Shown one piece after another: positions 20,224 through 30,283 of a DNA stretch of 64,000 bases. Source of the DNA: Aggregatibacter aphrophilus ATCC 33389 (GTDB lineage: Bacteria > Pseudomonadota > Gammaproteobacteria > Enterobacterales > Pasteurellaceae); NCBI RefSeq assembly GCF_900636915.1, contig NZ_LR134327.1, positions 1,674,001-1,738,000 of the forward strand, given 5' to 3'. Each line of letters opens with the position of its first letter. The first letter of the stretch is position 1. Below the pieces are notes generated by a model. The model did no database searches, was not told where the DNA came from, and saw only the letters and a program-made list of their open reading frames with translations. The position numbers and the translations under genes are program-made.

Positions 20224-21321
20224 ATGAAAACAACAAAAATAGTGACCGCACTTTGTCTCATGGGGCTGGGTGCGGGCTTATTGTGGGGTTCTCAGTGGAT
20301 TATGCACAAAACAAGTACGCCTGAATTTTGTGTCAGTTGTCATTCCATGGATTATCCGCGTCAAGAATGGGAAGGTTCCAAACATTTTGCCAACGCAAAA
20401 GGTATTCGAGCGGAATGTGTCGATTGCCATATTCCGCAGGAAGGCTGGCATTATGTGAAAGCCAAATTTATCACTTTGAAAGATTTGTATTTCGAAGCCG
20501 TCGGCAAGTTGGACAGCAAAGAGAAATACGAACAACATCGTGCGGAACTGGCGCAAGCGGTTTGGGATGATTTAAAAGCCACCGATTCGGAAACTTGTCG
20601 TAGCTGCCACAGTTTTGATGCTATGGAATTGTCACAACAGACCAAACTGGCCAAACAAATGCATATTGAAGCTAATGCCAACAAACAAACCTGTATTGAT
20701 TGCCACAAAGGCATCGCTCACTTCTTACCGGTGATGCACGCGGAAGAGTCCACCGATAAATCGGCTACGCCAAAAGGTAGCAACATCGTCGAGACGCCAT
20801 CCCTTTACGCGAGCGAAATGGTGAAAGCACAAGATGCAAAAGGCGGCGAAGTGCGTTTAATGCCATTTACCGAAGTCATACAGTGGGAGGCGCAAGGCGA
20901 TCAAGTTCACGGCACGATACATGGTTGGCAACAAACAGGCGCGGAATCTGTGGTGTATTTGGATTTAGGCAAACGTATTACAGTGGCATTGTTAGATGAA
21001 GATGCACGCAACAATGTGCAAGTGTTGCAAACCAAACACGATGAAGTGACCGATTCCGAATGGAAAGAAGTGAATGTTGCCGTAAACGTAGCAAAAGCAA
21101 AAATGTCTTCGGATTTGACCGCACTTAGTCAATATGGCAACAACTTAAATCAAAACAATTGTAGCGGTTGCCATGCTGTTATCGGCGCGGATCACTACAC
21201 GGCCAACCAGTGGATTGGCGTGGTCAATTCCATGAAAGATCGTACTTCAATGAACAAAGATGAGGTTCGCGCCCTCACCATTTATTTGCAACGCAATGCC
21301 AAAGATATGAAAACAAAATAA
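20224..21321 (+). CDS. torY: TorY/TorC-type pentahaem cytochrome c (system 2)
   Basis: NapC/NirT-family quinol-to-reductase cytochrome. N-terminal signal anchor (about 7-26), haem motifs CVSCH, CVDCH, CRSCH, CIDCH in the first 170 residues and a distal CSGCH near residue 318. 365 residues, matching E. coli TorY (about 366) better than TorC. Paired with the reductase gene 50 bp downstream. It is a distinct paralogue of the system-1 cytochrome rather than a recent duplicate, judging by low similarity outside the haem motifs. Confidence 0.92.
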   Translation: MKTTKIVTALCLMGLGAGLLWGSQWIMHKTSTPEFCVSCHSMDYPRQEWEGSKHFANAKGIRAECVDCHIPQEGWHYVKAKFITLKDLYFEAVGKLDSKEKYEQHRAELAQAVWDDLKATDSETCRSCHSFDAMELSQQTKLAKQMHIEANANKQTCIDCHKGIAHFLPVMHAEESTDKSATPKGSNIVETPSLYASEMVKAQDAKGGEVRLMPFTEVIQWEAQGDQVHGTIHGWQQTGAESVVYLDLGKRITVALLDEDARNNVQVLQTKHDEVTDSEWKEVNVAVNVAKAKMSSDLTALSQYGNNLNQNNCSGCHAVIGADHYTANQWIGVVNSMKDRTSMNKDEVRALTIYLQRNAKDMKTK

Positions 21322-21371
21322 TCTATCTTGGCAATTTTTAAGTTTAATGACGACGACAAGACGAGGTTTAA

Positions 21372-23852
21372 ATGAAAAACACAATGATTAATCAACAACG
21401 CCGCGATTTTTTGAAAAAAACGTCTGCGGGTGTTGCGGGCGCATCACTGTCCGGTGGTGTAGTCGGCTCTATGGTTTCCTCAAATGCGAATGCAGTAGAA
21501 ACCAAAATGACAACCGTTGTCACTGCGGCTCACTGGGGGCCGATTGGTGTGGTATTGGAAAACGGTAAAGCGGTAAAATCCGGCCCGGCGATTGAACCTG
21601 CCGTACCCAATGAATTGCAAAGCGTTGTACCCGATCAACTTTATAGCGAAACCCGCGTGAAATATCCGATGGTGCGCAAAGGATTTCTTACCAACCCGGG
21701 CAAAAGCGACACCACCATGCGTGGGCGCGATGAATGGGTGCGCGTTTCTTGGGATGACGCCTTGGATTTAGTGCACAATCAACTCAAACGGGTGCGTGAA
21801 GAGCATGGCGCGACAAGCATTTTTGCCGGTTCTTACGGTTGGTTTAGTTGCGGTTCATTGCACGCTTCCCGTACGTTGTTACAACGTTATATGAACGCCA
21901 CCGGCGGTTTCGTAGGGCATAAAGGCGACTACTCCACCGGCGCGGCGCAAGTGATTATGCCGCACGTGTTGGGTACGATTGAAGTCTATGAACAACAAAC
22001 CAGCTGGGAATCGGTGTTGGAAAATAGCGATATTATCGTGCTTTGGTCAGCCAACCCACTCACTACCATGCGTATTGCATGGATGTCCACCGATCAAAAA
22101 GGGATTGAGTATTTCAAAAAATTCCAAGCCAGCGGCAAACGCATTATTTGTATCGATCCACAAAAAAGTGAAACCTGCCAAATGTTGAATGCCGAATGGT
22201 TGCCGATTAACACGGCAACGGATGTGCCGTTAATGCTTGGTATTGCGCACACCTTAGTGAGCGAAAATAAACACGACAAAGACTTCCTGAAAAAATACAC
22301 CACCGGTTATAGCAAGTTTGAGGATTACCTCTTAGGCAAAACCGACCACCAACCGAAAGATGCAGAATGGGCGGCAAAAATCTGTGGCATACCCGCCGAT
22401 AAAATCAAACAACTGGCAAAAGATTTCTCAAGTAAACGCACCATGTTAATGGGCGGCTGGGGAATGCAACGTCAACGCCACGGCGAACAAAGCCACTGGA
22501 TGTTGGTCACACTCGCTTCCATGTTAGGACAAATCGGCTTACCGGGCGGCGGTTTCGGCTTGAGCTACCATTATTCAAACGGCGGTGTACCGACAGCCAC
22601 TGGCGGCATCATCGGTTCCATCACAGCAAGTCCATCAGGCAAAGCCGGTGCAAAAACCTGGTTGGATGACACCTCCAAATCGGCTTTCCCATTGGCTCGT
22701 ATTGCCGATGTGTTGCTCAATCCGGGCAAAACCATTCAATATAACGGCACCGAAATCACGTATCCGGACATCAAAGCCGTATATTGGGCGGGCGGTAACC
22801 CATTTGTTCACCACCAAGACACCAATACTTTAGTGAAAGCCTTCCAACAACCGGAAGTGGTGATTGTGAACGAAGTGAACTGGACGCCGACTGCGCGCAT
22901 GGCGGATATTGTGTTGCCGGCAACCACCAGTTACGAACGCAATGACTTAACCATGGCAGGCGACTATTCCATGATGAGCATTTACCCGATGAAACAAGTG
23001 GTCCCGCCGCAATTTGAAGCCAAAAATGACTACGATATTTTCGTTGAACTCGCTAAACGTGCCGGCGTGGAAGAACAATACACCGAAGGCAAAACCGAAA
23101 TGGAATGGCTGGAGGAATTCTACAACGCCGCCTTTACTGCCGCACGCACAAACCGCGTTGCGATGCCACGTTTTGATAAATTCTGGGCAGAAAACAAACC
23201 GCTAAATTTTGAAGCAAATGAAGCGGCGAAAAAATGGGTACGCTATGGTGAATTCCGTGAAGATCCGTTGCTTAATCCGCTCGGCACACCATCCGGTAAA
23301 ATCGAAATTTATTCCGATGTGATTGCCAAAATGGATTACGACGACTGCAAAGGGCATCCAACTTGGATGGAGCCGGAAGAGTTTGCCGGCAACGTTACCC
23401 AAGAATACCCGCTCGCCTTGGTGACGCCACACCCGTACTACCGTTTGCATAGCCAATTGGCGCATACCTCATTACGCCAAAAATATGCAGTCAATGATCG
23501 TGAACCGGTGATGATTCACCCAGAAGATGCCGCACCACGTGGTATTAAAGACGGTGACATCGTGCGCATTCACAGCAAACGCGGACAAGTGCTTGCAGGC
23601 GCAGTTGTCACGGAAAATATCATCAAAGGCACCGTCGCCTTACACGAAGGCGCATGGTATGACCCGATGGATTTAGGCGAAAGTGAAAAACCATTGTGCA
23701 AAAACGGCTGTCCGAACGTGCTTACCCGCGACGAAGGCACCTCAAAACTGGCGCAAGGTAACTCACCGAATACGTGTATCGTGCAAGTAGAAAAATTCGT
23801 CGGCCAAGCCCCTGAAGTCACGGTGTTCAAACAACCAAAACACGCAGCGTAA
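21372..23852 (+). CDS. torZ: TorZ-type molybdenum S/N-oxide reductase (system 2)
   Basis: Periplasmic bis-MGD reductase of TMAO or sulfoxides. Twin-arginine leader QQRRDFLKK (residues 8-16), a hydrophobic stretch and an Ala-x-Ala type cleavage region (ANA-VE). Mo-ligand serine in KGDYSTGAAQVI near residue 190; GMQRQRHGEQSHWM and PGGGFGLSYHYS follow. 826 residues. ATG 21384 (fifth codon) is an alternative start. Immediately after torY, forming torYZ. Methionine sulfoxide reduction (MtsZ-like) is possible for one or both enzymes in the window. Confidence 0.9.
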   Translation: MKNTMINQQRRDFLKKTSAGVAGASLSGGVVGSMVSSNANAVETKMTTVVTAAHWGPIGVVLENGKAVKSGPAIEPAVPNELQSVVPDQLYSETRVKYPMVRKGFLTNPGKSDTTMRGRDEWVRVSWDDALDLVHNQLKRVREEHGATSIFAGSYGWFSCGSLHASRTLLQRYMNATGGFVGHKGDYSTGAAQVIMPHVLGTIEVYEQQTSWESVLENSDIIVLWSANPLTTMRIAWMSTDQKGIEYFKKFQASGKRIICIDPQKSETCQMLNAEWLPINTATDVPLMLGIAHTLVSENKHDKDFLKKYTTGYSKFEDYLLGKTDHQPKDAEWAAKICGIPADKIKQLAKDFSSKRTMLMGGWGMQRQRHGEQSHWMLVTLASMLGQIGLPGGGFGLSYHYSNGGVPTATGGIIGSITASPSGKAGAKTWLDDTSKSAFPLARIADVLLNPGKTIQYNGTEITYPDIKAVYWAGGNPFVHHQDTNTLVKAFQQPEVVIVNEVNWTPTARMADIVLPATTSYERNDLTMAGDYSMMSIYPMKQVVPPQFEAKNDYDIFVELAKRAGVEEQYTEGKTEMEWLEEFYNAAFTAARTNRVAMPRFDKFWAENKPLNFEANEAAKKWVRYGEFREDPLLNPLGTPSGKIEIYSDVIAKMDYDDCKGHPTWMEPEEFAGNVTQEYPLALVTPHPYYRLHSQLAHTSLRQKYAVNDREPVMIHPEDAAPRGIKDGDIVRIHSKRGQVLAGAVVTENIIKGTVALHEGAWYDPMDLGESEKPLCKNGCPNVLTRDEGTSKLAQGNSPNTCIVQVEKFVGQAPEVTVFKQPKHAA

Positions 23853-23869
23853 AAACGCTATAAAAAATG

Positions 23870-23902
23870 ACCGCACTTTGGTTGATAAAATCAAAGTGCG
23901 GT
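23870..23902. terminator. Inverted uptake-signal pair after torZ
   Basis: ACCGCACTTTG and CAAAGTGCGGT form an 11-bp stem with T-rich sequence following; lies between convergent torZ and the YjbR-EVE gene. Confidence 0.7.
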
Positions 23903-23919
23903 TTGTTTTGGAGGTATTT

Positions 23920-24702
23920 TTACTTTTCACAGGACTCCCCGCTTAGCATCGCAATTTCCTGTTTTAATGCATACGGCATATGCCGTGGTCCGCGTACAGC
24001 AGTGACACCGAATTGTGCCATTTTAGCGCGGAGGATTAGGGTCTTATCGTATTCTTTCAGACAACGAATTTTCATAACTCTTTTCACCTGTAAATCATCC
24101 GTTCGTTTTTTGTGATACGGAATGTTTACCTCTAATACCAAACATTTATAGCGAATAGCACCCGTAGGTTCAGTGACGTACATATACACAATGTCATCCG
24201 CGGCAATATTGTTGCTCTGCTTCCAATGTATCTCACCGCCTTCGCGCAAGTCCTTCTCCACATCATAATATTTCGGGTTGGCCGGCACGATCCATTCTGT
24301 ATAACGGGAGATCCCAAGTTGCTTCTTCACTTGTCGGGTGGCTGTGAGATCAAAGCTGGCGTTCAATAAAAACAGCACGGTATCTTTCTCCACAGAGCCA
24401 TCCAACAACACCGTCAACCAATGATTTTTGTTCATGTGATACGCCGGTAGGAAGCCTGTTTGCGGCAGAAATAAACTCAACATTTCAGGAGTGCATTTCA
24501 CGTTCATCACAGGCAATTTCCCTGCACCACTTAGCCCCAACGATGATTTTTCGACATTCATCACAATGGCATACCATTTTCGATTATCGGCATGACGCAA
24601 TACACCATAGTTAGGGTGATTTTTCCAAAGATATTCCGGCTTAGTGCCATATTGGGTTAAGACATAATCAAATAATTGTCGGATTAAATTTTGTTTTGCC
24701 AT
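23920..24702 (-). CDS. YjbR/MmcQ-type N-domain fused to an EVE/PUA-like C-domain
   Basis: 260 residues with two recognisable parts. Residues about 1-120 follow the MmcQ/YjbR pattern: YGTKPEYLWKNHPNYGVLRHADNRKWYAIVM, then CTPEMLSLFLPQTGFLPAYHMNKNHWLTVLLDG. Residues about 130-225 look like an EVE/PUA-like domain (EWIVPANPKYYDVEKDL, DDIVYMYVTEPTGAIRYKCLVLEV), a fold known to bind modified bases or RNA. Function unknown; a nucleic-acid-binding role is inferred. No obvious partner gene: it faces torZ and is followed only by a paired uptake signal. Confidence 0.75.
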   Translation of the reverse strand: MAKQNLIRQLFDYVLTQYGTKPEYLWKNHPNYGVLRHADNRKWYAIVMNVEKSSLGLSGAGKLPVMNVKCTPEMLSLFLPQTGFLPAYHMNKNHWLTVLLDGSVEKDTVLFLLNASFDLTATRQVKKQLGISRYTEWIVPANPKYYDVEKDLREGGEIHWKQSNNIAADDIVYMYVTEPTGAIRYKCLVLEVNIPYHKKRTDDLQVKRVMKIRCLKEYDKTLILRAKMAQFGVTAVRGPRHMPYALKQEIAMLSGESCEK

Positions 24703-24782
24703 GCTAACCTCACTTTTATTGCAACTGTTTTATTCTACGCTGAAAACTAAGTAATGTATTGCAAGAAACACTCAAAAAAACG

Positions 24783-24817
24783 ACCGCACTTTTTACGTTA
24801 AAATCAAAGTACGGTCA
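24783..24817. terminator. Imperfect inverted uptake-signal pair
   Basis: ACCGCACTT and AAGTACGGT (one substitution) about 35 bp apart in the 210-bp gap between treC and the YjbR-EVE gene. Probably terminates treC transcripts. No other feature is seen in the gap. Confidence 0.5.
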
Positions 24818-24912
24818 CATAATGATATAATTTTTTTAAATATTAGCTTTTCAATAACCACATTAAGAGAAAGCCAATAAACAATCTTATTTACAAAAAA
24901 CAAACACCATTT

Positions 24913-26538
24913 TTAGGATAATAAATAAACACCTTGGTAGGGCTGTAAGGCGATTTCTTCGGTATTGCGTTCCAAATCTACATAATTATTCATTAACTCT
25001 TCGCCTTTCACATTTAATGTAATTGATTGCAATTCATCGCTTAAATTGGCAAGCACAGTCAATGTTTTGCCATCGGCATGGCGTTGATATGCCCAAACCC
25101 AAGGATGTTCCGGCAATAAATCACGATAGTCGCCATCAGTGAACACCGGCAATTCTTTGCGTAATTTAATTAACCGTTGGTAAGTGTAGAACACAGATTT
25201 TTTATCTTGTAGAGCCTGTTCTGCGTTAATTTCATGATAATTTTGCGCCACGTTAATCCATGGCTTGCCGTCGGAGAAACCGGCATTTTCGGAAGCGTCC
25301 CACTGAACCGGCGTGCGAGCGTTATCACGGGATTTTTGTGCCAAAATTTTCAGAATTTCTGTCTCAGACAAGTGTTTATCTTTCAATTCTTGGTAAGCGT
25401 TTAGGCTTTCCACATCGCGATAGTCTTTAATAGAGGTAAAATTCGGATTGGTCATGCCGATTTCTTCGCCTTGATAAATATATGGCGTACCTTGCATTCC
25501 GTGCAGCAACATAGCGAGCATTTTCGCTGAGGTTTGATGCAATTCGCCTTCGTCCCCAAAACGGGAAACAATGCGCGGTTGATCGTGATTACACCAGAAC
25601 AGCGCATTCCAAGCACGTCCATGCATTCCCTGCTGCCAATAATTGAAAATAGATTTCAGTGCTACATAATCGGGTTTTGCGTAGGTCCATTTTTCGCCGT
25701 TCGGATAATCCACTTTCAGGTGATGAAAATTGAAGGTCATGGAAAGTTCGGTGCCGTCTAAATTGGCATACTGCTGACAATGTTCTAATTGTGTAGAAGA
25801 CATTTCGCCCACTGACATCAAGCCGTAAGGCGTTAAGGCGTTTTGGTTAAGTATTTGTAAATATTCGTGAATTTTGGGCCCATCAGTATAGAAACGGCGA
25901 CCGTCGCCCTCATAATCGTTTTCAAATACCTCCGGTTTGGAAATTAAATTCACTACATCTAAACGCAGACCGTCAATGCCCTTTTCCGCCCAAAATTTGC
26001 AAATCGCAAACAATTCCGACCGCACTTTCGGATTCTCCCAGTTTAAATCCGCCTGTTCGGTTGCAAATAGATGCAAATAATATTGCTGTGCTTTGTCCGA
26101 CCATTTCCACGCAGAACCACCGAATTTAGATTTCCAGTTGGTGGGTTGTTCGCACCAAATGTAGTAATCATGATATTCGGAGGATGGATCTTCGCCTTTT
26201 TGAAACCATTCGTGAAAAGTGGAACTGTGGTTAAACACCATGTCCATTACAATGCGAATATTGCGTTTATGAGCTTCGGCGACCAGCTGTTCAAAATCAG
26301 CCATAGTGCCGTAACTTGGATCAATATTGCGGTAATCGGCAATGTCATAGCCGTTATCAATTTGTGGCGATACATACATAGGCGTAATCCAAATAGCGTC
26401 AATGCCTAAGGTTTGTAAATAATCCAAGCGCTTGATAATGCCTTGAATATCGCCTGTTCCGCTGCCTGTGGTGTCTTGGAAGGATTTCGGATAGATTTGG
26501 TAGATAACGCCGTTTTTCCACCATTGGGAGTTGTTCAT
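24913..26538 (-). CDS. treC: Trehalose-6-phosphate hydrolase
   Basis: Splits trehalose 6-phosphate into glucose and glucose 6-phosphate. GH13 alpha-amylase barrel: catalytic aspartate in GLRLDVVNLIS near residue 196, acid glutamate in SVGEMSS near 245, transition-state region WCNHDQPR near 316. 541 residues, normal. Downstream of treB on the same strand, separated by about 130 bp that contains a paired uptake signal, so its expression may be partly independent. Confidence 0.95.
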   Translation of the reverse strand: MNNSQWWKNGVIYQIYPKSFQDTTGSGTGDIQGIIKRLDYLQTLGIDAIWITPMYVSPQIDNGYDIADYRNIDPSYGTMADFEQLVAEAHKRNIRIVMDMVFNHSSTFHEWFQKGEDPSSEYHDYYIWCEQPTNWKSKFGGSAWKWSDKAQQYYLHLFATEQADLNWENPKVRSELFAICKFWAEKGIDGLRLDVVNLISKPEVFENDYEGDGRRFYTDGPKIHEYLQILNQNALTPYGLMSVGEMSSTQLEHCQQYANLDGTELSMTFNFHHLKVDYPNGEKWTYAKPDYVALKSIFNYWQQGMHGRAWNALFWCNHDQPRIVSRFGDEGELHQTSAKMLAMLLHGMQGTPYIYQGEEIGMTNPNFTSIKDYRDVESLNAYQELKDKHLSETEILKILAQKSRDNARTPVQWDASENAGFSDGKPWINVAQNYHEINAEQALQDKKSVFYTYQRLIKLRKELPVFTDGDYRDLLPEHPWVWAYQRHADGKTLTVLANLSDELQSITLNVKGEELMNNYVDLERNTEEIALQPYQGVYLLS

Positions 26539-26611
26539 GTTGTGTCCTTTTCATTTCTTAATTTGAATCTGGATGGAACGCGTCTGCTGATGCGTGCTAG
26601 CAAAAAAGTTA

Positions 26612-26652
26612 AAAGTGCGGTCAGAATTTACCGTAAAAAACGACCGCACTTT
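26612..26652. terminator. Inverted uptake-signal pair between treB and treC
   Basis: AAGTGCGGTC and GACCGCACTT with a 20-base loop, inside the treB-treC interval. Could attenuate treC transcription from the treB promoter. Confidence 0.5.
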
Positions 26653-26671
26653 GGGAGGTTAACTCATAGAA

Positions 26672-28090
26672 TTAAGCTAAAGTTCCCGCTTTTTCTTTAC
26701 GTTTATAAATGATCGTGGTGAGAAGAAAAGGCACAGCGATAGCAACAGCCATGGCAACGGTAAAAGTGCCCCAGAATTGTTGTTGAATAGATAAGATGCC
26801 CGGCAAACCGCCTACACCGATACTATTCGCCAACACGCCGGCAAAACCGCACACTAATGCCGCACAGGCGGAACCTGTCATTGCGCACAACATTGGGAAA
26901 CGGTATTTTAAGTTGATACCGTACATTGCCGGTTCGGTAACACCTAAATAAGCAGATAAAGCGGCAGGAATTGCTACTTCACGGGATTGTGCGGTTTTGT
27001 TCACATAAATGATAGCGAGTACCGCGGAGGCCTGTGCAATATTGGATAACGCAATTAACGGCCAAACCGGTGTGCCGCCAATGCTTTGAATCATTTGCAT
27101 ATCAATGGCAAGAGAGGTTTGGTGAACACCCGTTACCACTAACGGCGCATATAAAAAACCGAATAATGCCGCACCAATTGGCGCAAAGCTACCGGTCATC
27201 GCGTGTTTTACCACAAAGGCAACGCCGTTACCGATTTCCCGTCCGATAGGGCCGATGATGGAATGGGCTAAAATCACAGCCAAAATTATAGACGTTACGG
27301 GGACGATAATTAAATTCAAGAAATCCGGCACAACTTTGTTGAGGAAGCGTTCAATATAAGATAACGCCAAACCTGCCATAATGGCCGGAATCACTTGTGC
27401 TTGATAACCCACTTTTTCAATCATAAATAAACCGAAATCCCAGGTTTCCGGTGTTTGCGTACCGAGGGCGTAAGAGTTCATTAGTTGAGGGGAAACCAAT
27501 GTTACACCAAGCACGATCCCGAGAATCGGTGAAGTCCCCATTTTCCGTGCGATAGACCAACAAATGCCCACCGGCAGGAAGAAGAAAATCGCTTCACCGA
27601 TAAGCCATAAGAAGGAGTGCATACTTGCCCAGAACGGACTGACTTGAGTCAGGGTTTTGCCATCAAACATGGCAATGTCACCGATGACGTTACGGAAACC
27701 GAGAATCAAACCTCCGCTGATCAACGCCGGTAGTAACGGAATAAAAATATCTGCCAAGTGGGAAATCAGGCTTTCATACCATTTCTGGTTTTTGCGTGCT
27801 GCGGCTTTCACTTGTTCTTTATCCACGCTCGCCAAACCGGTTTTCTCCAGCAGGATTTTGTAATAATCCCCCACTTCCTGACCAATCACCACCTGATACT
27901 GCCCACCGGTGGAGAAATTAGCTTTTACCATTGGCAAGGATTCAATGCCTGCGGTATCAATTTTGCTTTCGTCGTTTAAAACAAAGCGTAGACGGGTAAT
28001 ACAATGGGTGACGGTGGAAATATTTTCCCGTCCACCAATGTATTGAATAAGTTGATCAACATATTGTGGATCGATTTTTTGTTTCGCCAT
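26672..28090 (-). CDS. treB: PTS trehalose-specific EIIBC component
   Basis: Imports and phosphorylates trehalose to trehalose 6-phosphate. N-terminal EIIB domain (about 1-85) with phosphocysteine C30 in THCITRLRF; C-terminal EIIC with about ten membrane segments (roughly 105-465). No fused EIIA, so phosphate must come from a glucose-type EIIA, as in E. coli. ATG 28090 has GGAGG at good spacing and gives 472 residues; the in-frame ATG four codons earlier lies in the ribosome site. No treR gene is nearby. Confidence 0.95.
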   Translation of the reverse strand: MAKQKIDPQYVDQLIQYIGGRENISTVTHCITRLRFVLNDESKIDTAGIESLPMVKANFSTGGQYQVVIGQEVGDYYKILLEKTGLASVDKEQVKAAARKNQKWYESLISHLADIFIPLLPALISGGLILGFRNVIGDIAMFDGKTLTQVSPFWASMHSFLWLIGEAIFFFLPVGICWSIARKMGTSPILGIVLGVTLVSPQLMNSYALGTQTPETWDFGLFMIEKVGYQAQVIPAIMAGLALSYIERFLNKVVPDFLNLIIVPVTSIILAVILAHSIIGPIGREIGNGVAFVVKHAMTGSFAPIGAALFGFLYAPLVVTGVHQTSLAIDMQMIQSIGGTPVWPLIALSNIAQASAVLAIIYVNKTAQSREVAIPAALSAYLGVTEPAMYGINLKYRFPMLCAMTGSACAALVCGFAGVLANSIGVGGLPGILSIQQQFWGTFTVAMAVAIAVPFLLTTIIYKRKEKAGTLA

Positions 28091-28120
28091 AATAGCCTCC
28101 AATCAGAAAATACTGTTTGG

Positions 28121-28140
28121 ATTATAACCCGATCGAGGTA
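28121..28140 (-). promoter_or_regulatory. Candidate promoter -10 with overlapping LacI-type palindrome, upstream of treB
   Basis: On the minus strand TATAAT (28121-28126) lies next to a 16-base imperfect palindrome centred on CGATCG (28125-28140, six of eight half-site matches). Such CG-centred palindromes are LacI-family operators, so a TreR-like repressor could act here. Inference only. Confidence 0.4.
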
Positions 28141-28194
28141 AATAAGAAAATTTCTCACTTTGTGGAAAAGGCAAGAAAATTTAGCTAAAAAATG

Positions 28195-28244
28195 ACCGCA
28201 CTTTGATCTGCTATTTAACCGTGAGGAGCAAATTAAAGTGCGGT
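28195..28244. terminator. Inverted uptake-signal pair between truA and treB
   Basis: ACCGCACTTTGAT at 28195 and AAAGTGCGGT ending 28244, 20 bp past the truA stop on the minus strand. Confidence 0.6.
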
Positions 28245-28266
28245 TATTTTCTTAGTATTATTATGC

Positions 28267-29052
28267 TTAATCTGCTAGAAACAACGGTCCCAACGGCATT
28301 TTCGGCAATGCAAATCGGTCGGGATAAAGCACATTCACTAAGTACAACCCCTCCGGTTTAGCCGTTGGTGCGGCGAGAGTACGATCTTTCTGAGCCAACA
28401 ACCAAGCTAACCATTCCACCGATTGATTGCCGCAACCTACCTCAATCAAGCTCCCCACAATGTTACGCACCATGTGATGTACAAAAGCGTTAGCTTGAAT
28501 ATCCGCGATGATATATTGCCCTTGGCGACTGACGTTTAAATGGTGCACATTACGCCACGGCGTGTTGGATTGGCATTGCGCGGCACGGAAAGAACTGAAA
28601 TCATTTTCACCGAGCAACGCCTGCCCCGCCTGGTGCATTAATTGATGATCGAGTTCCAAATGGCAATGAGTTACGCCCTGCGGCAAAATGGCTGAACGCA
28701 GTTTGTTGCAATATAAAATGTAACGATAACGGCGGGCGGTGGCGCTAAAACGGGCATGAAAATCATCATCGACTACTTTCGCCCACCGCACAGCAATATC
28801 ATCAGGCAAATTGGCGTTGACACCGAAACTCCAGGCCTTCTCAGGACGATTGGCTGTTGTTTCAAAATGGATCACCTGCCCTGTGGCATGTACGCCGGAA
28901 TCCGTACGACCTGCACAGAAAATACCGATTTCCTCATTGGCAACGGTGGAAATCGCCCGTTCCAGTTCAGCCTGTACGCTGGCAACTTTCTCTTGTTTCT
29001 GCCAACCGAAATAATCTTTTCCGTCGTATTCCACACCTAATGCAATTTTCAT
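28267..29052 (-). CDS. truA: tRNA pseudouridine synthase A (positions 38-40)
   Basis: Pseudouridylates the anticodon arm at U38, U39 and U40. Catalytic aspartate D51 in [14 protein letters not shown]; start [18 protein letters not shown] and [13 protein letters not shown] are family hallmarks. 261 residues. Confidence 0.96.
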   Translation of the reverse strand: MKIALGVEYDGKDYFGWQKQEKVASVQAELERAISTVANEEIGIFCAGRTDSGVHATGQVIHFETTANRPEKAWSFGVNANLPDDIAVRWAKVVDDDFHARFSATARRYRYILYCNKLRSAILPQGVTHCHLELDHQLMHQAGQALLGENDFSSFRAAQCQSNTPWRNVHHLNVSRQGQYIIADIQANAFVHHMVRNIVGSLIEVGCGNQSVEWLAWLLAQKDRTLAAPTAKPEGLYLVNVLYPDRFALPKMPLGPLFLAD

Positions 29053-29155
29053 GTTCTGCCCTGATTTTACTTAAAACGGCGTGCATTATAACAAGGCTTG
29101 GCGGATCTCAAAAACATTCTAAAAACCCACCGCACTTTTGCTGAATTTCACACAT

Positions 29156-29187
29156 AAAAAAAGCAGAGATTGCTCTCTGCTTTTTTG
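29156..29187 (-). terminator. Terminator of rplM-rpsI
   Basis: GCAGAGA / TCTCTGC stem (29163-29169, 29174-29180) flanked by A- and T-runs, 17 bp past rpsI. Confidence 0.85.
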
Positions 29188-29203
29188 GAAAAACGTATAA
29201 AAA

Positions 29204-29596
29204 TTAACGTTTGGAGTATTGTGGACGACGACGTGCTTTGTGTAAACCCACTTTTTTACGTTCAACGCGACGTGCGTCACGAGTAACGAAGCCGGCTGCA
29301 CGAAGTGCAGGACGTAGGGTTTCATCGTATTCCATCAATGCACGGGTAATACCATGACGGATTGCACCCGCTTGACCGGAAATACCACCACCTTTAACAG
29401 TGATGTATAGGTCTAATTTATCAGTTAATTCAACCAATTCTAATGGCTGACGTACGATCATACGAGAAGTCTCGCGACCGAAATATACGTCTAATTCACG
29501 TTGGTTGATGGTGATCTTACCATTGCCCGGTTTGATAAATACACGAGCTGAAGAGCTTTTGCGGCGACCTGTGCCGTAGTTTTGATTCTCTGCCAT
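29204..29596 (-). CDS. rpsI: 30S ribosomal protein S9
   Basis: 130 residues, starting [15 protein letters not shown] and ending with the basic tail [17 protein letters not shown] that reaches the ribosomal P site. Downstream of rplM by 17 bp. Confidence 0.98.
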   Translation of the reverse strand: MAENQNYGTGRRKSSSARVFIKPGNGKITINQRELDVYFGRETSRMIVRQPLELVELTDKLDLYITVKGGGISGQAGAIRHGITRALMEYDETLRPALRAAGFVTRDARRVERKKVGLHKARRRPQYSKR

Positions 29597-29613
29597 ATCC
29601 TAAAACCTCGTGA

Positions 29614-30186
<573 letters not shown>

Positions 30187-30283
30187 CAAAAAGTTTCAAT
30201 GAAAAGCTAACGGTTTATCCGGAAAACATGATAAATTTTAACCGCACTTTTTCTCTTTTCATTCACCATAATGCCAAAAATAC

